A DNA stretch of 64,000 nucleotides from Anaeramoeba flamelloides. Its lineage: Eukaryota; Metamonada; Anaeramoebidae. Position 1 is the first letter of the stretch; every line of letters starts with the position of its first letter. The position numbers and the translations under genes were made by a program. A model generated the notes under the pieces. The model was given only the letters and a program-made list of their open reading frames with translations. It made no database searches and was not told the DNA's origin. Of the stretch, positions 12,401-24,648 are shown one piece after another. The stretch spans positions 3,193,001-3,257,000 of the forward strand of contig JANTQA010000012.1 in assembly GCA_027625915.1 (NCBI GenBank), read 5' to 3'.

Positions 12401-14016
12401 ATGATTTTCCAATCAAATACACAATGGAATTAGAATTACCAAAATATAAAAAAAATGAATTTAATATTACATTTATTTTTCAAGATCCAGAAAAAATCTC
12501 TACGAGATATTTTTTTATTATGGAAGAGGAAATTACTTTCAAAAATTTCAAAAAAAAAATTGGTAAATTATCTGGAATATCTGTCAACAAAATATTATTA
12601 GTTGAAATATTTCATTCAAGAATTTATCGAAAATTAGAATCAGATTTAGATATACAAAATATTAATGGAAACGAAATTATTGTTGGCTATGAACTAAATA
12701 ATGAAAATTGTTTGGGTGGATCAAAAAAACAAAAAGGTGACATGGTATCTATTCAAATTTTCAATTACAAAAATAATAATATGAAGAAATTATTCAATGG
12801 CAAATTAAAAAATTCAATGATTTTATACCCATTACTTTTAGAACTGCCACTAGGAGAAATATCATATCAAAAGATTTATGAGATGATTTTTAATAAACTG
12901 AAATATTTTTTCACGACTGAATGTATAAAGAAGTTTTCAGATTTAATAGATAAAGAAAGAAAGAAAAAGATTCAAGAAGATCGGAATATAATTATTGAAA
13001 ATAATGAAGATATCCCTGATGAAATTGAGAAGGGCGGCGCTAATATATTTAATAAACAAACTAACAAGAAAGGGAAGGGAACAGAAAAGGAATCAGGAAA
13101 TAATGAAATTTCAATGGCAAGTGAATTAAGTGAAAATAATATTCTTATCGAAAAAACAACTAATAATAAACCTAGTGCAAACAGTGAAGATGCTGAAGAA
13201 AAAAAAAATGACAATTTAAAATCAAGTAAAAAGTTGCAATATCATATTAGCAAAACAAAAGCAAATCTGCTTGAAACTGGATTCAACGAGAATGAAATAT
13301 CACCATTGTTTATATTATACGAAATGAATCCAAATTCGAATGGAATCAAAAAAAAATTAAACACATCAGAAAAGATAATTATTACAGAAGAAACAATACT
13401 TTCGATTATATGGAACCCCGTGTTATTTTTCAACTCAAAAGACTCAATAATAAAAATTTCTGATATAATTCTTTTCAAAAAGAATAATTTTTATAAAAAA
13501 TTCGAATCCCGAATTATTATGAACAACAATCTTAATAAATTTAATATCAACAATTCTTACGAAGAATGGGAATATATAACTCTGATTGATATATTGACAG
13601 ATTTATACAGAAAGGAAAAACAAGAAAAAAAAATCCAATGGGAATGTATTCATTGCGGAACAAAAACACTTCCAATTACGAATACAAAAATATTTTTAAC
13701 AAGCGAATCAATAGTTTTTTGCATCGATCGAAAATTCGATTCAAAAAATCAAAACATGAGACCAATAAAATTCCCAATGGTCTTAGATCTGGCACCATTT
13801 ATTTTGGAAAAAACACCAAAATTTACAAAATATTATTTATCTTCTTTTGTTGTATATCGACATGATATTTCACAATACAACTTTTACGCTTATAACCCAA
13901 TCCATAAAAGTTGGTTCCAATATTCTCCAAATAAATTCCGTAAAATTGAGAATATTGAAAATGAACTTCACCCTCAAGTAAGCATGATAATTTATCAGTT
14001 AGAAAAAAATTATTAA
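9457..14016 (+). CDS. USP4/11/15-class ubiquitin-specific protease-like protein, predicted catalytically dead
   Basis: Exons 9457-10105 and 12341-14016 encode 774 aa; the intron is 2.2 kb with a GTAATT donor and the acceptor follows a poly(A) tract. After an acidic/Lys-rich leader (1-70), the USP fold can be traced: Cys-box region (78-93), the stretch EINRTNKLGVSG matching the USP4/15 block after it, LHQDLNR of the QQD region, DDSLIE leading into the first zinc CxxC (CMCC), an inserted ubiquitin-like segment as in USP4/15, a low-complexity insert, the second CxxC (CIHC), and the C-terminal YRHDISQYNFYAY. The zinc cysteines are kept. Ungapped alignment puts Ala80 at the catalytic Cys, Asn730 at the His of GHYTAY, and a Ser-Pro pair where Asp/Asn follows KWYYFDD; the QQD box is also lost. 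USPs remove ubiquitin; this one more likely binds ubiquitin or scaffolds. Confidence 0.85.
10398..11152. mobile_element. 755-bp CACTA-like foldback element, family R3
   Basis: The ends CACTACAAAAAATCTCATTA and its complement TGAC...GAGATTTTTTGTAGTG are joined by arms of roughly 280-380 bp that pair along most of their length, with shared blocks GCTGATCGATCTTGTA and TTTACAATCCCTGAAAT. The CACTA terminus and a possible 2-bp TT duplication suggest the CACTA (EnSpm) superfamily, but no transposase is present. It lies wholly inside the USP-like gene's intron. Confidence 0.65.
11153..12340. other. Remainder of the USP-like intron
   Basis: AT-rich sequence. It contains the right end of an R6 MITE (about 12085-12123) and finishes in a 25-base A run directly before the CAG acceptor. 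No exon is visible here. Confidence 0.5.
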
Positions 14017-15350
14017 TAAATCAAATGGCAAGCATAAGGAAAAATCTAATAAAAATTATTGTACTTGATCATTAACTAAAATTATATTGCCTAGATTTAA
14101 ATATATTTTAAATATTTAATAATAAAACTTTTTACAAAAATACACTTCTTATTGTATATAGTATGAAAAAATAATCAAATTTGATCAAATCAATTTCACA
14201 CACATATATACATACACATACACACACACACGCACGCACACACACACACACATATATATATATATAACAAATTTCCCTCAATTGTAAATGCTCATTTCCT
14301 GATAGTTCTAAATAAACAAAAATCTTTTAGATAAAAATTTTTATTCTTATTTTGGATTTTATAAAGTTTTTTTTTTTTTTGGAATAAATTTTATATTTTA
14401 AAATGTAAAACTAAAAAATATTTTTAAAATTTAAATACTTTAAAAATTAGAGTATTTAATGATAGCATGGAAAATCAGAAAAATATCAATAAATTGAGAA
14501 AACCTTGTATATTATTATTGATAATTCACATAATGGGATAAACAATAATTTCGTGAAAAAAAGAAAATTATTTTTCAATTTTTTCCATTTTTTACAATTG
14601 AGCTCTATTTCTATATCAAATTGAAGAATTACAAAGTAAAAAGATCAAGTTGCTACTTGTTAATACTGTGATACCAAAACACGAAAGTAAGAGTAAATTG
14701 AAAAAAATTAAAAATAACAAAAGTAAAAAATATCAAGTGATAAAGAAAATCAGATAATATACAAATGATAATAGCACTTCAAACAACTACCACCAAAATA
14801 AACATTCATGATCAATTATCAAACTGAGAATAAATTAACCAAAAGTATAGTGGTTATGATATTGAGTGTTGATAATTCAACAATATCAGTTGATTTTTTT
14901 CTTTGTTTTTTTTCCAGTTGCATTTTATCAACCCTTTTTATTTTTATATTTTGTTTTTCTTTACTTTTTCATTTTTTCTTCTAATTTTTTTCATTTTCTT
15001 TCTAAATGATAACAATAATTGGAGTGTATTCTAACTAATATCTCTGTAATCTCTGATTTCACATTTCAATTTTCATTTAGAAATTTAAGTAAAAGAACCT
15101 CCCTAGTGTTATTTACCCTTCTGTGATAATCATAAAAAATCTATTTTTTTTACAATCAATACCACTTTTAAGGTACAAAAAATTCCAAATTATTCAAAAA
15201 AAATAATTTTTCTATATTAAGATTGAACAAATGATCATTATAATTGTTTGTATTTAACTTCCAATTTTTACCAGTGTATTTTAATATTTCATAAAAGCAG
15301 AAAGAAAAAAAATAAATAATTTCAATAAAATTAAATAATAAAAATTTATT
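14017..15350. other. Convergent 3' intergenic region
   Basis: Lies between the stop codons of the USP-like gene (+) and the DENN gene (-). It has AATAAA-like signals just after 14013 and a CA/TA microsatellite (14198-14270). A single-arm fragment of the R7 MITE (ACCACTTTTAAGGTACAAA) lies near 15161-15180. Nothing else was recognised. Confidence 0.55.
14198..14270 (+). repeat. (CA)n/(TA)n microsatellite
   Basis: Compound dinucleotide run of CACACA units with a few ACGC and ATAC interruptions, ending in ATATAT. Confidence 0.95.
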
Positions 15351-18300
15351 TTAAAAGTTATTCTCAATATCAGAACTTGAATCAAAATCAGTTGTTGATT
15401 CATTTGAGAATACGAAGGACTTATCAATTAATTTAAAATCCTTTTTTTCAAAAACATAATCACTTTGGGATTTGGATTTGCTTAAATTTCGATTTATATG
15501 ATCATGGTTGCCATTATTCTTTCCATTTTTTTTTTTTTTGTTAATTATTGAAATTGAACTTAATGTATCTGATTCTATTAATAACGATTTGTTTATAATA
15601 TTTTGCTGTCTTTTTGTTTCTTTTAAATCCAATCTTTGAGAGGACAAATTATTTTGAAATTTTTTTAATAAATGATCTACTTTGTGGTTTTTGTGAATAG
15701 TTTCAACAATTGGAAAAACAATATTTTGGTTAATAGAATAATTGTTTCGATTATTTTTTAATTGCTTAATATTTCGGATTTCTTTTCTTGCTGAAATGTT
15801 AGTATGCTTGTTTAAAATTATATTATTTTTTTGCGGGGTTTGGAAAGTGCGGAATTTTAGATTGCCCAAATTAATTGTTAACCTTTTCTTCTTCTTCCAA
15901 CTGGCACGAAAGGTATTTACCCTTTGTGTCGAATTTTTTCTTTTATTAAGTTCAAATCTTTTTCGAACTTCCTTTGGCACCTTTTTCGCCAATGCCATTT
16001 TTTTTAAATAATTTTGATCCATGGATTGTGTTTTGAATGCAGTGATCCATTTATTTCTTGATTTTTTCGTCTTTGTGCAAAAGCACCAGAACTGATCTTT
16101 TATCTGGAGAGTAAAATAAAAATTAGTTGGTGGGTTTTGCAATTTCTTAGGAATATATATATTTACTTCCTCTTCTTGAAGACTAATGAAAGTTGTGGTT
16201 TGGTTCTTTGATCGTTTCTGCGGCTTATAAGAGATCGACAATTGTTGATTGATCACCTCTACCCACAATTTAACCCACTCGCCACCATTATTTATTGAGA
16301 CATCTACAAGCCCAGATTGTGATTTGGAATTTTCAATTGAATATTTTTTTAAATAATAATTTAATTTTTTGTTCATTTTTAAATCAAATGCAGTCTGCTC
16401 ATTTAGCCCATTTGAAACTTTACCCTCAATAAAGTAAATAAACATTTGACTAAATAAAAATTTTTTTAAAAATGGCATATTTTCTTCTTTTGCTTGATTT
16501 AAAAACCCATCCAAATCAAAACAATTGAAATCTCTTTTATTATTTGGATCAGGAACAATGATGAATGGATAATATCGTTCAATTAAATCAACAATAAAAT
16601 CAAGAAATAATAATCTCATTTTTTTTAAATTGAAGATTTCCTCTTTATTTAATGTTAAGATTTTTTTTTGTTTTTGTAGTTTACTTTTATTTTTAATTCG
16701 AATTTTTTTAATTTTTTTTTTAATTTTCTTTTTGTTGATGTTGTTTCTATTATTTTGATTTTGATTTTTATTTCTATTAATGCTGATTTGATTATTCTTA
16801 TTTTTATTAAAAAAATTTTCCAAATTTACTCTTGAATTCGCTTCTTCACTCATTGATTCAATATTTGAATTAGAAGTGCTTTCCATATTTGATGATCCAC
16901 TTGAAGAAAAAGATGTATTTTTAAATTTGGAAGTTTTGTTTTGTAATACAATTGGACTATTTTCTAGTATTAAGAAACTTCTTCCTGTTTTTTTTGGTTT
17001 TTGAAAAAGATTGCAATTTTTTTTAATTCCCTCTAAAAGATTTGTTGAAATTCTATGTGGTAATGCGGTAATTGGATCATTTGCGGTTATGAAATTATGA
17101 TCTAAGTCAACAATTATAACCTAATTGAAGAATTTTTTTTTTTTTTTTTAATATATATTGTTGTTGTTGTAATTTAAGGTATTGATATTTTTATTTTAAT
17201 ATATTGATTTCCAGGATAAAAAAAATAATAATAAAAAAATAATAAAGTTACACCAATTCGTTACTTTTTGACTGAATACCTATTCTTATTATTTGGCATC
17301 GTTTTTTTCATTTTTTTTTTTTTTTTTCATATTAAAATAATTTTAATTTGATAACAAACAAATCACTTATTTATTAATTATCCAAATAAAAGAGTGTCAG
17401 TGATTTTTTATTTCTAAATTTCAGACAAAAATATATTTTAAAAAATATTTTCAATTTCTTTCATTTACAACTATTCCCAATCAACAGCGAAATTCAAAAC
17501 AATTTTCAAAAATGTTGGCCCACTTCGTAATGTTATTGGAAGAGGTTTTGTTGGCCTTTATCCTCAAACCCTTATCAAAATAACTTTTTAAGTTTAAGAT
17601 CAAAATCATTTTTTGTCTAATTGAGCCGTATTTTTAGTTTTTGATCATTTTCAGAATAATTTATCAATTTTTTTGATCAAAATCATTTTTCCTAATTTTG
17701 CAAATGTTAGTTTTGCTTTTTCAAATTTTGCTTTTCTTTCTTTTTCTTTTCCCCGATTTTTGTCTTATTTTAGCTTTTTTTTTTTCTTTTTCTTTTTTTT
17801 CATTGATACTTTTTTTCGTTTTTTGCGAAAGATCAAGAGGAAAAAAAGATCTTGAAAATACAAAATAAATATTTAGAAAATTGAGACTATGTAATGTCTT
17901 TTAAAATTCAGATATTTATGAACAAAAAAAATCTTCTTGTTAACTTTTTTTCAGTGTAAGTTCATGAATAAAAAATCTTTCATACTCATTTCAAAAATTA
18001 AGATTCACTTTTTTTTGGGTTTTTGATTTTATTTTTTGATAATTTTGAAAATATTGTGATTTTTATAATCATGCGAACATTATAGCTAATATAAAAAACT
18101 CTAAATGTTTTTTTAGAGTTTCAGAGTGTCGTTAAGACTAGTAGAGTACCTAGCTTTCCCGTAATTCAAAAGAATAGAGAAAAATCTTTGATTTTATTCA
18201 ATTCTTTTAAATTCTGGAAAAGCTAACGGTGGTTTTTTTTTAATTTTAGAAATTAAAACAAAATTTCGTGAATTTTCTTTTTATTTCTAAAATTAAAAAA

Positions 18301-21300
18301 AAAAACCAATGGCGCCTTTCTTGAGGTTTTCTATTTTATTCGTTAAGTGTTCTAAGTTTTTTTCAGATTTTTTGTGAGATCTCCAATTTCTAAACTTCCA
18401 AAAATCAAAAAAATAAGAGTATTTCAAAGTAATTATCAAATAAATTTTCATTTTTTGATATTGTTGTTGAATTTTTTAGTATGTTTATTAATTTTTTTTT
18501 TGATTTTATAAAGTTTTATTTTTTTAAAATAGATTATTCTAAATCATACTAATCGCTGTAATTATTTTACTAAAAAGAGTTTAATTAATTTTTTTTCAAA
18601 GAAAAATTATTGCCAAAACAATCTTTATAGTTGTTATAATTCCCAAATAATTCTTTTTATATTGGATGCTTATTATCTTAAGATTATATTTATTTTCTGT
18701 TGTAGAGTGTAAATGATGATAAATTCTTTTGCTTACTTTTTTGCAAAAATTTTAAAAATATTCACCGATGATTAACATGTGTAAGAATTATTATCTACAA
18801 AAGTTGATCAATATTATTATTAAGTGGATGTATTTTATTTCTTTTTTCATTTTTTTTTTTTTTTATTCTGGAAAAATAAATTATTAAATTGAAAAAAGTA
18901 TTTTATTCATAAATATATTTTTTTAAAAATATAAAGAAAAGATTTTGAAATTATTAGAATTATAAATGTTTTTTTTTTTTTAATTTTTTGAAAAGAAAAA
19001 AATAATATATTACATCATCCGGTGGTATTTCAACTTCCAAGATAGATGCATGGCACCCAACGAGATATGTCACTGGCGCTTCAAAAATTGGTAACAATGA
19101 TAATGGGAGAATAGGTATATAAATATATGGATATGCAAATGGGTAAATCAATGAACGTATGGTTTCTGTACAATCAACAATTTTTTGATAATCTTTTGAA
19201 ATGGCAATAATCTTTTTTTCATTAAAGATTGCAGTAATAAATTCAACAATCTTTTCAGCGCTTAAACATTGAAATAATGTTTTATATTCGATCTATTTTT
19301 AATTAATGCACCACGGAATTAAAGAATTAAAAAAAAGAAAATGTATTGAAAAAATGAGTTAATTGATTAATTTCAAGAAATTATTTACTGTATTTTGTAA
19401 TTTTTATTTTTTGTTTTTTTATTATTTTTTTAAATTGTAAGCATTTCTTTTTCTTCAAAAACATAAAGTGTGGACTCTAAATAATAATTCATTATAAAGA
19501 TCAATAAAATCATAATTATGCAGTGAAAATAATCTCTATCCAAATTGAAAAAATATCCTTCTTTAAAAAAATTTTTTTTTTGGTTTTTAAATTGTTTAGG
19601 AATAAAAATCAAACAAAACATAAAAAATGATTTATTAAATAACTTGGAAAAGTCAAATCGAGAAACAGCTATTTGAAAAGCTATACTATTAAACCATCTT
19701 CAAAATTCACAAAAACAATTAAAAATCGACTGTTTCTTTTTAGTTTCAGTGACTTTTTTTATAACAATTTTAGTTTTTTTCTTTGAGTATACATGTGCAG
19801 CAAACTAAATTATTATTATTTATTATTATTATTGATGAAGTGTAAATTGTTACTTTAGATGTATTTTTTTTTTTATCTTAATTCCATTAAAGGTGATTTA
19901 AGCGTAATACAGTAATAGATTCCATGATTATTCATGGAAATGACACATTTTAATTATTTTTATGGTTTAAAAAGCAAAAACAAAAATTGAAGAAAAAATC
20001 ATGAAATTCAAAAAAAAAGAAAAAAAGCAAAAATAAAAATCAGGTTTGAATGAGTTTATAAGGAGCAATTGATAAAAAATTCAAAAAAAAACATGTTATA
20101 AACTAAATTCCAAAAATTTGTACACAGAATAAACGGTTGAAAGAATATCAATACTCCACTTTACATTCAATTTGAGAATAATTTTGATTTTACAAACTAT
20201 TTCATTTGTTGTCTTTTTTATTTTGTTTTCATTTCCTTTTTTTTTAGTTACATAATCTGTTTCCTTAGATCTGGAAAAAAATTTTCGATGTTTGATAGAA
20301 AGTTAGTGCTGAGTTTCTGGAATTGGAAAATCACATACAATTTGTCGATGTTATCTTATCATTTGATCGATCAATAATTGTTAGTGAAATTTCAACAAAT
20401 TTAACAATACATTTTTTGTTCCGCTGGTTTCATTATTTTGAACACACCAATTTTTTTTTTTTTGTTTGTATATTTTTTTTTATTTAAATAAAAATGTTTA
20501 CTTATAAAAACATTAATAGTATGTTACTTAAATGTGGTTTTATATTAGGTTTGGAAAAATATAATATATTGAGTTTTATTTTTGCCTATTTTTGATTTTG
20601 TGATTCCCAAATTTTTGGAATGGGGTTTAATTTAATTAAGCAAATAGGATCATTTTGCCATTTTTTAAAAAATTCAATTGCAACAGCATTACTTTTACAT
20701 AAAAAAGCTTTTTTGAGTGCCACGGGATATTGAAACTTTTTAAATCAAAATATCATTCATAATTCTATTTGTGAAAAGAAATACAAACTAATTCAGAGTG
20801 TGAATCTTTTATTTTTCAATTTTTGAACTTTTTTTTTTTTATCAAATGTTTAATTTTATTGAATTATGTTTTGGATCTAGAGATATGATTATACTGGGAA
20901 TGCTTGGGATTAATCATAGAGCAAACCAAAAAAATAGAAATGGGGGGTGTGCGTTTGAAACAAATTATTTTTTTTTCTAAGACCAAAAAAGTAAGATCAA
21001 ACTTTCCTAATGAACTAGTTGAAATCAAAAATGAAAAAAAAAAAATTCAATCAAAATATATTTTAGAATGTGTTTTTTTATTATCTTTTTAATTTTGATG
21101 AGAATAAAACATCGAATTACCTTTAATTTTTTGCTCCATTCGTATTTATTGTTATTTACAAAACATTTTTTTACGAATTTGCTTTCAAAATTCTTTTTTT
21201 CAAACGTTAATGTCACAATAAGCAAAAACTAGAATATTTTTTTTTTATTTTGAAGGGAGAAAATTAATTTCCACTTACAGCCGTTAGGTTTTTTTTAATT

Positions 21301-23628
21301 TAAGAAATAAACTGAAAATTTAATAAATTTTCGAATTATTTCTGAAATTAAAAAAAAATGTTGTTAGGTTTTCTTGAGTTTTCTATTTATTTGGAAAATC
21401 AATAGATTTTCGTTAGGTTTTTTTTATTTTTTGAAATAAACAGAAAATTTATTAAAATTTTCTGTTTATTTCAAAAAATAAAAAAAACCTAGAACACTTC
21501 ACAAATAAACAGAAAACCTTAAGAAAATTGTCATTAGACTTTCCATAATTTAAAAGAATTGAGTTAAATCTTTGATTTTACTCTATTCTTTTGAATTCTG
21601 GAAAACCTAGGCAATATAAGGCACTCTACAGCTCTGGGCAACACATCCCTTATTTCTAAATTTTTGTTTAGAACTTTTAATAAAGAATCAGAATTTTCTT
21701 TATCATGTACCAATGAAAAGATAAACAATGAGTCTTTATTTTGAATAATTTCAATAGATATTATTCTTATTTTCATTATTCATTTTTATTTATTTGAATT
21801 AATTCTTGAATCCACATTATTAGATTTTTTTATAGGATGGGCATCGTTAGGTTTTTTTTAATTTAAGAAATAAACAGAAAATTAAATAAATTTTCTGTTT
21901 ATTTCTTAAATTAAAAAAAACCTAGACACGAGCCCCATAAAAAATGATCGATATCTTCATCTATTTCTGAGTTTAAATATTTTTTGCATGAAAGTTTTGT
22001 GGTTTTAATAAACTGTGGGGTTTTTTAAAAAAGGTACTTTTCTTCCTACCCCAACCACTACCACTTTTAAAGGCTGAAACCTCACTTTTTTAAAAACGAA
22101 AACTTTCAAAAAGTTTTAATTCTGAAAAAGTTTTTAACTTTTTTCAAATAGAAACAAAAAAATTTTAGAATAAAAGTCCTCGCATTTTTAAAAGAATTGT
22201 ACAATAAAATTTTCTTTGTGAATGGAGTTTTAAAAAATTCAAAAAGCTTGGTTTACAGAAAAATTTTTTGAGTTAAAACCCCTTCACAAAAATTGCACAT
22301 TAAATTCTCAACATTTTGTCTTGATTTTAAGAAAATTTGATTTTTTTCATTTCAAAAAAAAAAAACTAAAATCTTCAGAGCAAAGTCGACTTATTTGTTT
22401 TTTTTTTTGACATTTAGGTTTTTGTTGAAAAGAAGAGACTAATGGAATTGTTTGTTGTTAACTATTCTTTGAAATAATGATCTAAATAGCAAAAAAATAT
22501 CAACACACTGGTGTTTGAACAATAAATGGAAAGAAATTTCCCCTTCGTTTTCCTTTTTTTTTTTTGATAAAAGAGAGTTTTCAAAAGAAGTAGGTTGTAA
22601 TTTGTTTTCTCAATTTGAAAAAGGAAATTGAAAAAACTAAAACTGGAGTGAAAATTTTACCCCGTTTATGATGCAAACGGCAGTTTTTCAAGATTAAACC
22701 TGAAATTATTTAAATACCAACAATGAGAAAAGGGAAAAAGAAATGTTTCAATGTGTTTCGAATATCAGAGGTTTATCTTCCAATTTTCTTATTTGGAAGA
22801 AAAAACCTTCACTATTTAGATTTTGTCAAATTGTTGGATCGGAAAGGGCCCAACAAAAAAAAGAAAAAAAAAAAAAAGGAATGAAAGAATAAAAAAAGAA
22901 ATTCAAACATCAACATTTGGTAGTTCATAAGGATAAGAAAATTCTGGGAATTTGATTGAAGTATAGGCGCCAAACCTAATTTTAGGAGGCGATATCCCGA
23001 GCTGAGGGCGATCGATCTTGGATAAGATTGAAGACAGCCTTGATGGGCTTGTTTCATTTAGTTGGAGATTTGGTGGCTCAGATCTCACAAAATAGGCAAG
23101 GATTGTTAAAAAGGTGTTTGAGTAATTGAATTTTGAGATGATTGTTAATGCCCTTTCAGAAAAAAGGGTATTTGGCAACCCTTCTGTTCCTCTAATTCTT
23201 TCGTGCTTTGAGGCTAATTCGATCAGGGAGTCTCTTTTTTGCTTCGAGAAAGGGACAGACTTTTTTAATGAAAAGCCATACTTTAAATCGCCCTCCATCG
23301 TTGTTAGTACAAAGCTGTGGAATGTAGGCCTTCTTTCTGAAGTCGTCAGCCGAATGCCTTCCTCGGGGTGAATGAATTTTAGTAACTCGCCATGAGCTGT
23401 TTTTTTGGTATCAAGACTTGACAAACAGATAATATTGGGCTCAAAATCTAATTCCATTGCAAAATATTTCTCAGTAGATCTCACTTTTTGAGACGACAGC
23501 AATGTTTTTGATGTCCCTGTGTATGTTTCGAATTCATCAGAAATTGATCGAAGATCTCTTTCAGGTTCGAGTGCAACAACATCATCCCCAATCCCACTAA
23601 TAAGAATTAAATCATAAATAAAATTCAT
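15351..23628 (-). CDS. DENN-domain protein with C-terminal PH-like domain (Rab GEF family)
   Basis: Exons 23628-22909, 19292-19014 and 17120-15351 are all phase 0 and give 922 aa. Exon 1 carries uDENN: IYDLILISGIGDD and FIHPEEGIRLTTSERRPTF match the DENND opening and its FC.P.G...P.F block. Exon 2 is the cDENN core (IFNEKKIIAIS, YPFAYPYIYIPILP, FEAPVTYLVGCHAS). Exon 3 opens VIIVDLDHNF and carries dDENN at about 499-568 (FDLDGFLNQ, FLFSQMFIYFIEG). A PH-like fold follows at about 601-699, closing with the typical helix Trp (RNKWITAFK), then a basic tail. DENN proteins load Rab GTPases with GTP on membranes; a PH module would add lipid binding. Lys- and Asn-rich linkers separate the domains. Donor GTTTGA at 22908 is weak, but protein continuity (ELPNVD joined to IEYKTLF) supports it. 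I cannot assign a numbered DENND subfamily. Confidence 0.87.
17121..19013. other. DENN gene intron 2
   Basis: A 1.9 kb intron with donor GTAATA at 19013 and acceptor CAATTAG ending at 17121. It holds a modular hairpin repeat (18110-18330). The rest is AT-rich with long poly(T) runs and no supported exon. Confidence 0.8.
18110..18330. repeat. Modular hairpin repeat H (A+B+D modules), in DENN intron 2
   Basis: Three modules in tandem. Module A is a hairpin of AATTCAAAAGAATAGAG against its complement, module B has arms of TTAATTTTAGAAATTAAAA, and module D is the arm TTTCTTGAGGTTTTCT. The modules are joined by short pieces containing GAGTGTCG and GAGTACC, as in the other H copies. Confidence 0.7.
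20104..20625 (-). mobile_element. ~520-bp inverted-repeat element, family R1 (reverse copy)
   Basis: Ends ATTCCAAAAATTTGTACACA and CCCAAATTTTTGGAATGGGG. It is collinear with 349-872 in reverse orientation over its whole length. Confidence 0.65.
20640..21170 (+). repeat. ~520-bp dispersed repeat R16, copy 1
   Basis: Collinear in direct orientation with 35880-36400: shared blocks include GATATTGAAACTTT / GATCTTGAAACTTT, GAGCAAACCAAAAAAA / GAACAAACCAAAAAAA, and AGTAAGATCAAACTTTCC / AGCAAGATCACCTTTCC. No inverted ends or coding content seen, and the type is unknown. Confidence 0.55.
21281..21612. repeat. Modular hairpin repeat H (B, D, B, D, A), in DENN intron 1
   Basis: Tandem modules B (GTTAGGTTTTTTTTAATTTA and complement), D (GTTAGGTTTTCTTGAG), a second B framed by D arms, then A (AAAGAATTGAG...CTCTATTCTTTTGAATTC). 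Each module opens or closes with GTTAGGTTTT or its complement AAAACCTAR. Confidence 0.75.
21844..21925. repeat. Solo B hairpin of family H
   Basis: An almost perfect 82-bp palindrome that opens CGTTAGGTTTTTTTTAATTT and closes with the complement. It shows that module B can occur alone. Confidence 0.8.
22020..22150. repeat. Foldback repeat R8 (fragment)
   Basis: Carries the R8 centre (CCCCAACCACTACC) and the AAAACTTTCAAAAAGTTTTAA arm seen at 905-1175 and 40762-40918, but one arm is eroded. Confidence 0.45.
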
Positions 23629-24468
23629 TTCAACAAAATAAGATTGTAAAAATAATAAATTCTCGTTTTTCCAAACATGTCACTTTCTTGAATATTTAAC
23701 AACACTAATATAGAAATAAGACTTTCTTTATATTTTGGATTTTTTGTTTTTGAACTATCTGCAAAAACTATATTTTTACTTTTATTTTTTAGGTCTTTCC
23801 TTTCTTTGTTATTTGAAATTTTTTTGATTTGTTTTGAAAATAGAGCTTAAAATTAACGTTTTTTAAAGTTTTTTATTTCAAAAAAATACTCAAAATAAAT
23901 ATTTCAAATTGAAAGTGGATAAATTTTCAGCTGATTTTCGTTTTTTGCAATTCTAAATTCCTCTCTTTCATAGAAGTTACAAGTTCAACTCAATAACAGA
24001 TCATAAAAGTGAGATCAAACAAATAAAAAGAGATCATAAATTAAAATTTGATTCTCTGAAATTTTTAACTGGTAATTTTCCAATTAAACAAATAAGATTT
24101 GTAGATCTTGCTCTAAATATATTTTACTACTTATTTGATAAATAAACTCAAACACTGTTCACTGATAAATTGGAAGTTAGCTTTTTTGTGGTTTAATTCA
24201 ATTATTCTATCTGGAACTTTGAGTAAAAATTGTAATTAGAATCATTTGATTTTTGTAATGTCTGAAAAAAAGTATAAGGACAATGAAGTGAAAATTGCTT
24301 ACTATTAATCGATAAATATCAATGCTTTTTCTTAAAAAATTCACTTGAATTACAAAATATCACTTATGAATATTGAATTATAACATTTACTTGTCACTTT
24401 TGTTTGAGAAAAGAGAATTAATGTCTGAAAAATTGTCAAATCCAAAATTTTACTTGTTTTTTTCTTTT

Positions 24469-24648
24469 TTAAGGGACTATTCTCGATTAATTTTTTTTGA
24501 CCTATTCCTAAATAAATGATTCTTTATCTCTAGAAATAAGTTTAATCTGAAAATAAACAGTTTCTTTCAAATCTAGGTAATTGGCAAAAAGTTTTCTCAA
24601 TCTCTATTAAATTTAGGTAAAAAAATTTAATAGAGATTAGTCCATTAA
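24469..24648. mobile_element. 180-bp TTAA-flanked MITE, family R2
   Basis: TTAA-GGGACTATTCTCGATTAA on the left is inverted as TTTAATAGAGATTAGTCC on the right, bordered by ATTAA. Its outer ~110 and ~80 bp match the two ends of the 938-bp element at 26490-27427, so it looks like an internal-deletion derivative. A TTAA target with CC/GG-starting ends suggests piggyBac-type chemistry. Confidence 0.7.

Larger units (their letters stand above)
19293..22908. other. DENN gene intron 1
   Basis: A 3.6 kb intron carrying an R1 element, an R16 repeat, two H hairpin arrays and an R8 fragment, annotated separately. No further exon is needed: the flanking exons join in phase and the DENN alignment is continuous across the joint. 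Confidence 0.75.

Noticed and set aside
21281-21612. GTTAGG words as telomeric repeats
   Set aside because: They occur only as hairpin ends, not as tandem TTAGGG-like runs.
23126-23371. Plus-strand frame of 81 codons
   Set aside because: Antisense to the well-matched uDENN exon.
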